Shown in pieces: positions 1-5,606 of a stretch of 5,636 nucleotides of DNA (position 1 is the first letter of the stretch; every line of letters begins with the position of its first letter). Made by a program: the position numbers and the translations under genes. The stretch comes from an uncultured Clostridia bacterium (GTDB lineage: Bacteria; Bacillota_A; Clostridia; TANB77; CAG-508), in assembly GCA_947628465.1 (NCBI GenBank), contig CANQZZ010000093.1, positions 1 through 5,636 on the forward strand, given 5' to 3'. The notes beneath the pieces were generated by a model, which was not told where the DNA came from, did not search any database, and was given only the letters and a program-made list of their open reading frames with translations.

Positions 1-189
1 ATTTACTTCCATGTCTTTAATCCATTTATTATGGCAATATGTTTCAATTTGTTCTATTCCAGCTGCATCATAAATAGCACCACAAACACCACAACCATAG
101 TCCATATACTTATTATTTGGATTAACAATAGCTTCTACTTCATATTTTTTTGCATTTTCTATAATATCTCCACAAGTTAGCTTTAACAT
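1..189 (-). CDS. Macro-domain protein (ADP-ribose-binding type), N-terminal 63 residues only
   Basis: This reading frame starts at ATG 189-187 and is still open at the left edge, so the C-terminal part is missing. The translation carries the N-terminal hallmarks of a macro domain. A GDI motif at residues 7-9 supplies the Asp that normally contacts the adenine of ADP-ribose. It is followed by AIVNPNN at 20-26 (canonical form VNAAN) and by GCGVCGAIYDAAG at 32-44, the glycine-rich phosphate loop (canonical GGGVDGAI..AAG). Macro domains bind ADP-ribose or related metabolites, and many remove ADP-ribose from proteins or nucleic acids. Which activity applies here cannot be told without the C-terminus. 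A GGAGAA ribosome-binding site (194-199) sits 4 bases before the ATG. The nuclease-like gene ends 28 bases upstream on the same strand, so the two probably share a transcript. VNPNN in place of VNAAN and the two cysteines around the GxGV loop are deviations; I do not know whether the cysteines bind metal. The family call is firm, the function is open. Confidence 0.8.
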   Translation of the reverse strand, partial: MLKLTCGDIIENAKKYEVEAIVNPNNKYMDYGCGVCGAIYDAAGIEQIETYCHNKWIKDMEVN

Positions 190-217
190 ATTATTCTCCA
201 ATCTAATATATTTTCTA

Positions 218-985
218 TTAATTATTTTCTACATTTTTATGATTGATTAAAATATATCTATACTGAAATTTTGTTTCATCATTATCTTGATCGTTTTCAA
301 AAAGCATTTCCCATGTTCCTGAATATGGTCTGTCTAATGTAAATTCTTTTTCTTCTTTTTTCTTTTTTGTAGCTGTAGGTCTACAATATTTTTCAATTTC
401 TTTAGGTTTTTGAGGTATACTATATCTTCTTTTATTTTTATTATTTGTTTCTTTTCTAAACATTTCGTATATATTATATTTGATTTTTGATTCATTTTTA
501 TTTAATTCATATTTATAATATTTTTGACTGTTAGCAATCATAAAATTATATACATTTGTAAACTTGTTTTCACTTTTTACCAGTTCCATAAATCTGATAT
601 CTTTGATATAATCATACAAAACTACTGACGTTCTCGCATTTTCTCCTTTCGAAAATTTAAGCTCAATGGCATACTTTTCGTTGTTATTTTTATTTATAAT
701 TACAATATCAGCCTCTTTTTTTACCCAACCTTTTTCTTCTCGTTCTTCTATAGTATCATACATATTCTTTTCGTAGAATACTTTATATCCCTCGTTTTCT
801 AGTTTTTCTTCTATATATTTTCCTAATTCATGTTGAAAACTTATTTCATTATAAATATTGCAGTCATAATCATTTGCATCTTTTCGTTTTTCGGGATTTG
901 CTGGGATTAATTTATATTTTTTATTCGTATTTAATTCTTGAATAAAGTTTCTTAATACTGTTTCAATTTTATCTATTTGGGGCAT
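218..985 (-). CDS. PD-(D/E)XK nuclease-like protein of unknown function
   Basis: This is a 255-residue protein with no signal peptide or membrane segment. I chose ATG 985-983 as the start. An in-frame TTG at 1000 would add five residues, but it lies inside the ribosome-binding site. The N-terminal half shows the layout of a PD-(D/E)XK nuclease core. It has a helix FQHELGKYIEEKL (about 50-62) with a conserved-looking Glu (53), then EADIVII (92-98) with Asp 93, and a strand YAIELKF (105-111) giving the E-x-K pair Glu108/Lys110. A helix with DYIKDIRFMELV follows (about 125-136). I associate the combination of FQHELG, ADIVI, AIELKF and KDIRFMEQL-like segments with a widespread bacterial family usually left as hypothetical; this is memory, not a search. 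The C-terminal third is rich in Lys and Glu, with a KKKK run near 208-211, and may be flexible or contact nucleic acid. The gene lies between lysS and a macro-domain gene. Nuclease activity is inferred from the motifs; a non-catalytic use of the fold is possible. Confidence 0.65.
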   Translation of the reverse strand: MPQIDKIETVLRNFIQELNTNKKYKLIPANPEKRKDANDYDCNIYNEISFQHELGKYIEEKLENEGYKVFYEKNMYDTIEEREEKGWVKKEADIVIINKNNNEKYAIELKFSKGENARTSVVLYDYIKDIRFMELVKSENKFTNVYNFMIANSQKYYKYELNKNESKIKYNIYEMFRKETNNKNKRRYSIPQKPKEIEKYCRPTATKKKKEEKEFTLDRPYSGTWEMLFENDQDNDETKFQYRYILINHKNVENN

Positions 986-992
986 ATTATAG

Positions 993-1000
993 TTCTCCAA
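993..1000 (-). promoter_or_regulatory. Ribosome-binding site that fixes the start of the nuclease-like gene
   Basis: Read on the minus strand this is TTGGAGAA, and GGAGAA lies 7 bases before ATG 985-983. Nearly the same block, TTGGAGAA followed by an AT-rich spacer and ATG, precedes the macro-domain gene (193-200) and mrnC (5612-5619). The TTG within it would itself open the frame, but that start would have only a weak AAGAAAT-like sequence ahead of it. The ATG is therefore the better start. Confidence 0.75.
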
Positions 1001-1097
1001 TTATTTCTTAAAATTTTATCTTTTTATATATTATTTTTAACGTTCTAAATTTATTGATTTTACTGCTTTTTAGACTTATCAAAACTTTTAAAATGTT

Positions 1098-2591
1098 CTA
1101 TGCCAATGGTTTCATAGTTGGGAACAATAATACATCTCTTATTGATGCTGAGTCTGTAAGAAGCATTATAAGTCTATCTACACCTATTCCAAGTCCTCCT
1201 GTTGGTGGCATTCCGTATTCTAGTGCTTGAATGAAATCCTCATCCATATCGTTTGCTTCTTCGTTTCCTGCTGCTTTTTGTTTTGCTTGATCTAAGAATC
1301 TTTCGTACTGGTCTATTGGGTCATTTAATTCTGAATATGCATTTCCATATTCTCTTCCACCAATGAACACTTCAAATCTTTCTACAAGTCTTGGGTCTGA
1401 TGGTTTTCTTTTTGTAAGTGGTGATACTTCAACTGGATAGTCATATATAAATGTTGGTTGAATTAAAGTTTCTTCAACTTTTTCTTCAAATACTAAATTG
1501 ATTACATTACCTCTTTCTAAAGTACCATCTATTTCGATTCCTAATTTCTTTGCTGCATTTGTCGCTTCCTCGTCTGTATTTAGTGTGTTAAAGTCAACAC
1601 CTGTTACTTCTTTAATTGCATCTATCATAGTTATTCTTTTCCAACTTGGTGTTAAATCTATTGGTGTTCCTTGATATGTTATTTTAGTTGTTCCTAATAC
1701 TTTTTGTGCTACTGTAGATACGATTTCTTCTGTTATATTCATCATATCGTTGTAGTCTTCATAAGCAGAATATAACTCTATATTTGTAAATTCAGGGTTG
1801 TGTTTTATTGATATTCCTTCATTCCTAAACATTCTACCTAGTTCATATACTTTATCAAATCCACCAACTATTAATCTTTTTAAGTATAACTCATTTGCTA
1901 TTCTTAAGTACATGTCCATATCTAATGTGTTGTGGTGTGTTATAAATGGTCTTGCAGCAGCTCCACCTGCTATTGTATTTAGTATAGGTGTATCTACTTC
2001 TACATATCCCTTTTTATCTAATACATTTTTTATTTCTTTTATTATTTTACTTCTAATTAAAAATGTTTCTTTTACTTCTGGGTTCATTATTAAATCTACA
2101 TATCTTTGTCTGTATCTTAGTTCTGTATCTTTTAGTCCATGAAATTTTTCTGGAAGTGGTCTTAAAGATTTTGTAAGAAGTATTACTTCTTTTGCGTGTA
2201 CAGATATTTCCTCTGTTCTTGTTTTAAACACAAAACCTTTTATTCCAATGATATCTCCTATATCATAAGTTTTAAATGCAGAATAACTTTCTTCTCCTAA
2301 ATCATTTATGCTAACATAACTTTGAATTTTTCCTGTAGAATCTTGTATCGTACAAAAAGATGCTTTTCCCATTATTCTTTTTGCCATAATTCTTCCTGCA
2401 ACAGATACGTCTTTTCCTTCTAATTCATCATAGTTTTCTTTCACTTCACTGCTTAGATGTGTTCTATTATATTTTGTTATTTTAAATGGATCTTTTCCTT
2501 TTTCTTGTAATTCCTTTAATTTTTCCTTTCTAATTGCTATTAAATGATTTTCATCTAATTGCTCTTGATTATTCAAATTATTTTCTGCCAT
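1098..2591 (-). CDS. lysS: Lysyl-tRNA synthetase, class II (bacterial type)
   Basis: LysS charges tRNA-Lys with lysine, using ATP, in the cytoplasm. The protein has 497 residues, the normal length for the bacterial class II enzyme. An N-terminal helix with [17 protein letters not shown] (20-36) is followed by an OB-fold anticodon-binding domain (about 60-150, from [11 protein letters not shown] onward) and then the class II catalytic domain. Motif 1 is around [22 protein letters not shown] (195-216). Motif 2 contains [15 protein letters not shown] (254-268), with the ATP-binding Arg in FRNEG and the lysine-site segment [10 protein letters not shown]. Motif 3 is [14 protein letters not shown] (466-479), ending in the typical [11 protein letters not shown]. 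No key residue appears to be missing. An AAAGGAG site (2602-2608) lies 10 bases before the ATG, and the stop is TAG. The gene has its own promoter just upstream. The leader is about 26 bases, too short for a T-box. Downstream, 112 AT-rich bases (986-1097) separate it from the nuclease-like gene; I see neither a clear terminator nor a clear promoter there, so read-through is plausible. Confidence 0.98.
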   Translation of the reverse strand: MAENNLNNQEQLDENHLIAIRKEKLKELQEKGKDPFKITKYNRTHLSSEVKENYDELEGKDVSVAGRIMAKRIMGKASFCTIQDSTGKIQSYVSINDLGEESYSAFKTYDIGDIIGIKGFVFKTRTEEISVHAKEVILLTKSLRPLPEKFHGLKDTELRYRQRYVDLIMNPEVKETFLIRSKIIKEIKNVLDKKGYVEVDTPILNTIAGGAAARPFITHHNTLDMDMYLRIANELYLKRLIVGGFDKVYELGRMFRNEGISIKHNPEFTNIELYSAYEDYNDMMNITEEIVSTVAQKVLGTTKITYQGTPIDLTPSWKRITMIDAIKEVTGVDFNTLNTDEEATNAAKKLGIEIDGTLERGNVINLVFEEKVEETLIQPTFIYDYPVEVSPLTKRKPSDPRLVERFEVFIGGREYGNAYSELNDPIDQYERFLDQAKQKAAGNEEANDMDEDFIQALEYGMPPTGGLGIGVDRLIMLLTDSASIRDVLLFPTMKPLA

Positions 2592-2623
2592 ATTTTTATA
2601 GCTCCTTTCAATTTTATCTTAAT

Positions 2624-2652
2624 ATTATATAACAGAAAGTGTGGATTGTAAA
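2624..2652 (-). promoter_or_regulatory. Sigma-A promoter of lysS
   Basis: On the minus strand the -35 box is TTTACA (2647-2652) and the -10 box is a perfect TATAAT (2624-2629), separated by 17 bases. Predicted transcription start is near 2617, about 26 bases before the lysS ATG. It lies just after the terminator of the toxin-antitoxin unit, so lysS expression should be independent of that unit. Confidence 0.85.
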
Positions 2653-2665
2653 TATTTAAGCATGC

Positions 2666-2703
2666 AAAAAAATAACCACTCCCCAGATTAGGATAGTGAT
2701 ATT
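2666..2703 (-). terminator. Intrinsic terminator after the toxin-antitoxin unit
   Basis: Read on the minus strand, AATATCACTATCC and GGGGAGTGGTTATT form an imperfect stem of about 12 pairs. The stem includes G-T pairs, one bulge and one A/G mismatch, and is followed at once by seven T residues (2672-2666). It begins 27 bases after the toxin stop and ends before the lysS promoter. Its stem and loop resemble the tRNA terminator at 3363-3393. Confidence 0.75.
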
Positions 2704-2730
2704 AAAAAAATAGAATGATAATATATTTTA

Positions 2731-2992
2731 TTATTCGTAATGTGACCACATACTTAATATTCTTACTGTTTGTTCTTTCTCTAATACTTCGTAAATAAGT
2801 CTGTGTTGTATGTTTATTCTTCTTGAATATAAATCTTTTAAATCACCGCAATAATTTTTCATAAGGTGGTGGATTTTGAAATGGATTATTTTTTATAACT
2901 TCAATTAGAGCTTTGGCTTTTTTTACTAGATTGTTCTGTTTTAATTTATCAATATCTTTTAGTGCTTTTTTATGATATTCTATTTTATACAA
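2731..2992 (-). pseudogene. Txe/YoeB-family toxin, broken by a one-base insertion
   Basis: YoeB-type toxins are ribosome-dependent mRNA interferases of the RelE superfamily. Here a TTG start (2992-2990), giving MYKIEYHKKALKDIDKL, follows the antitoxin TAA with no gap. The first frame runs 49 codons through NPFQNPPPYEKLLR and stops at TGA (2843-2845). Shifting the frame by one base recovers the rest of the family in sequence: GDLKDLYSRRINIQHRLIY, then EVLEKEQTVRILSMWSHYE, ending at TAA 2731-2733. Removing one T in the stretch at 2850-2854 gives a continuous 86-residue protein reading PYEKLCGDL, normal family length. In the repaired form Glu45, Arg64 and the C-terminal His84-Tyr85 match the catalytic residues known for E. 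coli YoeB (Glu46, Arg65, His83, Tyr84). The 49-residue product lacks all but the first. There is no clear ribosome-binding site, so translation probably depends on coupling to the antitoxin. A real mutation, a sequencing or assembly error, or recoding by frameshift could explain it; I favour the first two. Confidence 0.88.
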
Positions 2993-3241
2993 TTACCAAT
3001 CCACCTCGTCTTCTTTTACAAAATCATCATCAGAAGAGTTTTTTCTTTTTATAAGTTCTTCTTTTAGTTTTGGCATAGAAGAAATATATAATGTTTCAAT
3101 TAAATTATTATAATCTTCTTCAGATAAAACAACTGCATTTCCATTTTTTGTTGATATATTAATAGGTTCATTGTATTTTATTGCATTTTCTAAAAGTTTA
3201 TAAATATCTTTTCTAAAATTGGTTATATTTGTATTAGTCAT
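2993..3241 (-). CDS. Phd/YefM-family antitoxin
   Basis: This 82-residue protein has the build of a YefM antitoxin. The N-terminal DNA-binding and dimerisation part contains ITNFRKDIYKLLENAIKYNEPINISTKNGNAVVLSEEDYNNLIETLYI (about 6-53), with the family pattern of a strand, VVLSEEDYN, and a helix. An acidic tail ending DDDFVKEDEVDW (about 71-82) is the usual toxin-neutralising region. It would block the YoeB-type toxin encoded immediately downstream and repress its own promoter. The start is supported by AGGGGG (3250-3255) 8 bases before the ATG. The stop TAA is followed directly by the toxin TTG in the same frame, so no base separates the two genes. The antitoxin frame is intact although the toxin frame is broken, so it may persist as an orphan antitoxin or repressor. 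Confidence 0.92.
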   Translation of the reverse strand: MTNTNITNFRKDIYKLLENAIKYNEPINISTKNGNAVVLSEEDYNNLIETLYISSMPKLKEELIKRKNSSDDDFVKEDEVDW

Positions 3242-3265
3242 TTTAAATACCCCCTATATAATTAT

Positions 3266-3294
3266 ATTGTAACATACGTTTTTATGTACGTCAA
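3266..3294 (-). promoter_or_regulatory. Sigma-A promoter of the toxin-antitoxin operon
   Basis: On the minus strand, TTGACG (3289-3294) as -35 and TACAAT (3266-3271) as -10 are separated by exactly 17 bases. Predicted start is near 3259, giving a leader of under 20 bases that includes the AGGGGG ribosome-binding site. An operator-like repeat occupies the spacer. Confidence 0.82.
3272..3291. promoter_or_regulatory. Operator-like inverted repeat in the toxin-antitoxin promoter
   Basis: ACATACGT (3272-3279) and ATGTACGT (3284-3291) face each other across four T residues, matching at 6 of 8 arm positions. The repeat fills the promoter spacer and overlaps the -35 box. The E. coli YefM operator uses palindromes with a TGTACA core, and the right arm here has TGTACG. 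Binding by the antitoxin at 2993-3241 for autoregulation is inferred from this position and resemblance. Confidence 0.55.
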
Positions 3295-3362
3295 TATATA
3301 TTTTATCGTATTTGAAATAAAATATACATTAATTTATAGTTAATAATAAAATAACTTATTTA

Positions 3363-3393
3363 CAAAAAACACTATCCAGGTTCGGATAGCGTT
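3363..3393 (-). terminator. Intrinsic terminator of tRNA-Glu
   Basis: Read on the minus strand, AACGCTATCC and GGATAGTGTT form a 10-pair stem with one G-T pair around the loop GAACCT, followed by a run of six T residues (3369-3364). It begins 4 bases after the CCA end of the tRNA gene. Between it and the toxin-antitoxin promoter (3295-3362) I see only AT-rich sequence without a feature. Confidence 0.9.
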
Positions 3394-3397
3394 ATCT

Positions 3398-3472
3398 TGG
3401 TGACCCGTACGGGAATCGAACCCATGATTCAGCCTTGAGAGGGCTGCGTCTTAACCGCTTGACCAACGGGCC
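3398..3472 (-). tRNA. tRNA-Glu, anticodon CUC, with encoded CCA
   Basis: The minus strand folds into a full cloverleaf. The acceptor stem pairs GGCCCGT with ACGGGTC, including one G-U pair. The D-arm region is GTCAAGCGGTTAAGAC. The anticodon stem CAGCC/GGCTG holds the loop CTCTCAA, with anticodon CTC at 3439-3437. The T-arm is ATGGG-TTCGATT-CCCGT. The gene encodes its own 3' CCA (3400-3398). CUC reads the glutamate codon GAG. The 5' sequence GGCCCGTTGGTCAAGCGG matches the usual start of bacterial tRNA-Glu. It has a dedicated promoter upstream and a terminator downstream, so it is a single-gene unit. Confidence 0.96.
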
Positions 3473-3483
3473 ATGTAAGTATA

Positions 3484-3513
3484 TTTATACCATTATTTTA
3501 GTATGTTTGTCAA
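3484..3513 (-). promoter_or_regulatory. Promoter of tRNA-Glu
   Basis: On the minus strand, a perfect TTGACA (3508-3513) and TATAAA (3484-3489) are 18 bases apart. The predicted start is only about 5 bases before the tRNA 5' end, typical of a direct stable-RNA promoter. The -35 box lies 23 bases after the recN stop, and I see no terminator between them, so recN transcripts may also run into the tRNA. Confidence 0.82.
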
Positions 3514-3536
3514 GCGTTATAAAATTTATTTTACTT

Positions 3537-5156
3537 TTATGCGCATGCCTTCTTATTTATTAATTCTTTAGCATATTGCATTGATACTTTTGTAATTTCT
3601 CCACTTGCTATTCTTGCAATTTCTTCTACTAATTTATTTTCTGTAAGTAAAGATACATAAGTTTTTGTTTTGCCATCTTTTACTTCTTTATTTATATAAT
3701 AGTTGCTATCACCTTTTGCTGCTATTGTTGCTAAATGTGTAACACATATTATTTGATGTTTTTTTGCTATTTGTTCCATTTTTTCTGCAACTTTATTTGA
3801 AGCAACTCCACTAATTCCGGTATCTATTTCATCAAATACTAATGTTTCTACTTCGTCTACGTCTGCAAGAACTTTTTTAATTGCAAGCATTATTCTTGAC
3901 ATTTCTCCTCCTGATGCAATTTTTACAAGTGGTTTATAATCTTCTCCTACATTAGTCATTATTAAAAATTCTATTTGTTCTTGTCCATTTTCAGTAAATT
4001 CATTTTCTTCACTATAATTAATTTTTACTTTAAATTTTGTATTTTTCATATCTAAATCAGTTAAATCTTTTTGTACTTCTTCTGATAAAATTTGTGCAGT
4101 TTTTTCTCTAATTTTGTGCATTTGGTTGCAAAGTTTTTTCATTTCATTTTCTAGTATTTTTAAATCTGATTTTAATTTATTTGTATATTCTTCTAAGTTT
4201 TCTATTTCGTATATCTCTTTTTCTACTTCTTCTTTGTATTTTAAAATTTCACATATATCATTTCCATATTTTCGTTTCATTGAAGATATAAGATTTAGTC
4301 TTGATTCTACTTCTTCAATTTCTCTATCATCAAAATATATGTCTTGTGCAAAGCTTGATATATTTCTTCCACAATCCTCTAAATCATAATATATGCTTTT
4401 TATTCTTTCTGCTGATTCTTTATATTCTTCATTTATATCTTCTATTTTTTCTAATGCTTTCATTGCATTCATAATAGAATCTATTGATACATTTAAAATT
4501 TCACTTTCTGCTATTCCTAAATTTTTTGAAAGTTTTTCAGCATTTAATATTTTTTTCTTTTTCTCTTCTAGGTCCTCTTCTTCACCTTTTACTAAATTTG
4601 CATCTTTTATTTCATTTACTTGATATTTAAGTAAATCTAATTTTCTTTGTTTTTCCTTGTCATCGCCATAATTTTTTGCAATTTCTTCTTTTAATTTTTT
4701 ATATTCATTAAACTTTTCTAAATACTCTGTTTTTAAATTTATTAAATTATTTCCTGCAAATTTATCTAATAACTTTATATGAACACTAGGATTTAATAAA
4801 GACTGGTTATCATGTTGTCCATGTATATCTAATAATTTAGCCATAAAGTTTTTAAGTTCTGAAACTGTAACCATTCTACCATTTATTTTGCATAAATTTT
4901 TCCCATTTATATTTATTTCTCGTGATAATATAATATCATCATTATTGCTTGTTACACTCATTTCAACATATGAATAATCTTCACCTTTTCTAATCATTTC
5001 TTTTGAAAATCTACCACCTGCTAGTATTTCTAATGAGTCTATTATAAGTGTTTTTCCTGCGCCAGTTTCTCCTGTTAATACATTAAATCCTTTGTTTAAA
5101 TCGATGCTTATTTCATCTATTATCCCAATATTTTTTATGTGTAATGTGTTTATCAT
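3537..5156 (-). CDS. recN: DNA repair protein RecN
   Basis: RecN is an SMC-like ATPase that gathers at DNA double-strand breaks and supports recombination repair in the cytoplasm. The 539-residue protein is slightly short of the common 550-575 but complete. The N-terminal ATPase half has LHIKNIGIIDEISIDL and a Walker A GETGAGKT (29-36), with a Q-loop region at DIHGQHDNQSLL (110-121). A long central region (about 140-365), rich in Lys and Glu, is the expected antiparallel coiled coil. The C-terminal ATPase half has the signature IASGGEMSRIMLAIK (413-427), Walker B TLVFDEIDTGISG (438-450) and the switch histidine in CVTHLATIAA (471-480). Many RecN proteins have HLPQ there; this one has HLAT. 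AGGTGA (5161-5166) lies 4 bases before the ATG, supporting the start. The gene follows mrnC by 75 bases but has its own promoter with a LexA-box-like site, fitting SOS control as in other bacteria. Confidence 0.97.
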   Translation of the reverse strand: MINTLHIKNIGIIDEISIDLNKGFNVLTGETGAGKTLIIDSLEILAGGRFSKEMIRKGEDYSYVEMSVTSNNDDIILSREININGKNLCKINGRMVTVSELKNFMAKLLDIHGQHDNQSLLNPSVHIKLLDKFAGNNLINLKTEYLEKFNEYKKLKEEIAKNYGDDKEKQRKLDLLKYQVNEIKDANLVKGEEEDLEEKKKKILNAEKLSKNLGIAESEILNVSIDSIMNAMKALEKIEDINEEYKESAERIKSIYYDLEDCGRNISSFAQDIYFDDREIEEVESRLNLISSMKRKYGNDICEILKYKEEVEKEIYEIENLEEYTNKLKSDLKILENEMKKLCNQMHKIREKTAQILSEEVQKDLTDLDMKNTKFKVKINYSEENEFTENGQEQIEFLIMTNVGEDYKPLVKIASGGEMSRIMLAIKKVLADVDEVETLVFDEIDTGISGVASNKVAEKMEQIAKKHQIICVTHLATIAAKGDSNYYINKEVKDGKTKTYVSLLTENKLVEEIARIASGEITKVSMQYAKELINKKACA

Positions 5157-5166
5157 ATTATCACCT

Positions 5167-5181
5167 CATCATTTTATGATG
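5167..5181. repeat. Short perfect inverted repeat at the recN transcription start
   Basis: CATCAT (5167-5172) and ATGATG (5176-5181) are perfect 6-base arms around TTT. The repeat lies between the recN -10 box and the ribosome-binding site, touching the latter at 5167, and covers the predicted start near 5177. Because only part would be transcribed, a protein-binding site is more likely than an RNA hairpin. Its role is unknown and it could be chance in AT-rich DNA. Confidence 0.5.
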
Positions 5182-5183
5182 GT

Positions 5184-5212
5184 ATAATATAACAAACATT
5201 TGTTTTTGTCAA
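5184..5212 (-). promoter_or_regulatory. Sigma-A promoter of recN
   Basis: On the minus strand, a perfect TTGACA (5207-5212) and TATTAT (5184-5189) are 17 bases apart. It lies wholly in the gap between mrnC and recN, so recN can be expressed separately from mrnC. The spacer contains the LexA-box-like palindrome. Confidence 0.85.
5193..5206. promoter_or_regulatory. Possible LexA (SOS) box in the recN promoter
   Basis: CAAACATTTGTTTT agrees at 10 of 14 positions with the Firmicutes LexA-box form CGAACATATGTTCG. The central AAC-NNNN-GTT is kept, while the outer G and C are replaced by A and T. It lies between the -35 and -10 boxes, where a repressor would block polymerase, and recN is a classic SOS gene. 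The site is degenerate, so control by LexA is inferred. Confidence 0.5.
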
Positions 5213-5231
5213 TACTTTTTTTATATATTTT

Positions 5232-5606
5232 TTATATACATTTTTTTAATATTTCATCTAGTCTTTCTTTTTGATTTGTTAGATATAAATAACCTATTAA
5301 ACCTTCGAATGCGGTTGCACGCATATAATCGGCTGGGTCTGCGTTTTTAGGTAAATGATGATTTTCAGTATTTCTTGTTCTCCTTACAATTTCCTTTTCC
5401 TCATCTGTAAGAATCTCTTGCAGACTTTCTAAAATTTCTGCTTGTGCTCTTGCTTTTACATACTTAATCGCTTCAATATGTAATTTATGTGGCTTTAAAT
5501 TTGTTGTTTCTACTAAATGCGTACGGATAAATAGTTCATACACACTATCTCCTACATACGCCCATACAAGTGGTGACATTAAATTTACTTCTTTTTCATT
5601 TTTCAT
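5232..5606 (-). CDS. mrnC: Mini-ribonuclease III
   Basis: Mini-RNase III is a dimeric RNase III-type enzyme without the double-stranded-RNA-binding domain. In Bacillus subtilis it matures the ends of 23S rRNA precursors. The 124-residue protein is one RNase III catalytic domain, close to family length. LVWAYVGDSVYELFIRTHLV (13-32) contains the first metal-binding acidic residue, Asp20, and Glu24. KYVKARAQAEIL (48-59) follows. EEKEIVRRTRN (69-79) leads into LPKNADPADYMRATAFEGLIGYLYL (85-109), where Glu101 is the second catalytic acidic residue. GGAG (5614-5617) lies 7 bases before the ATG, which fixes the start. The stop is TAA. The remaining 30 bases to the right edge hold only this leader; its promoter or upstream partner gene is outside the window. 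No terminator is visible before the recN promoter. Confidence 0.95.
   Translation of the reverse strand: MKNEKEVNLMSPLVWAYVGDSVYELFIRTHLVETTNLKPHKLHIEAIKYVKARAQAEILESLQEILTDEEKEIVRRTRNTENHHLPKNADPADYMRATAFEGLIGYLYLTNQKERLDEILKKCI

Noticed and set aside
986..1000. TTG start at 1000 for the nuclease-like gene
   Set aside because: This TTG is part of the TTGGAGAA ribosome-binding site for the ATG at 985, and no good site lies ahead of it.
986..1097. Terminator for lysS or separate promoter for the nuclease-like gene
   Set aside because: Only AT-only self-complementary stretches and weak -35/-10 matches with poor spacing are present; nothing stands out from the background.
1798..2142. Open frame of 114 codons on the plus strand
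   Set aside because: It lies entirely inside lysS, whose frame is firmly supported by class II synthetase motifs; the product is low-complexity and has no recognisable motif.
2592..2665. T-box or other riboswitch ahead of lysS
   Set aside because: The promoter leaves a leader of only about 26 bases, too short for such a structure.
2731..2992. Reassigned UGA codon explaining the break in the toxin
   Set aside because: Reading through the TGA stays in a frame that does not resemble the toxin; the family sequence continues in a different frame, so a frameshift is needed.
4114..4623. Two plus-strand open frames rich in Ser, Phe and Ile
   Set aside because: They are the complement of the Lys/Glu-rich coiled-coil region of recN; that composition is what antisense of such a region gives.
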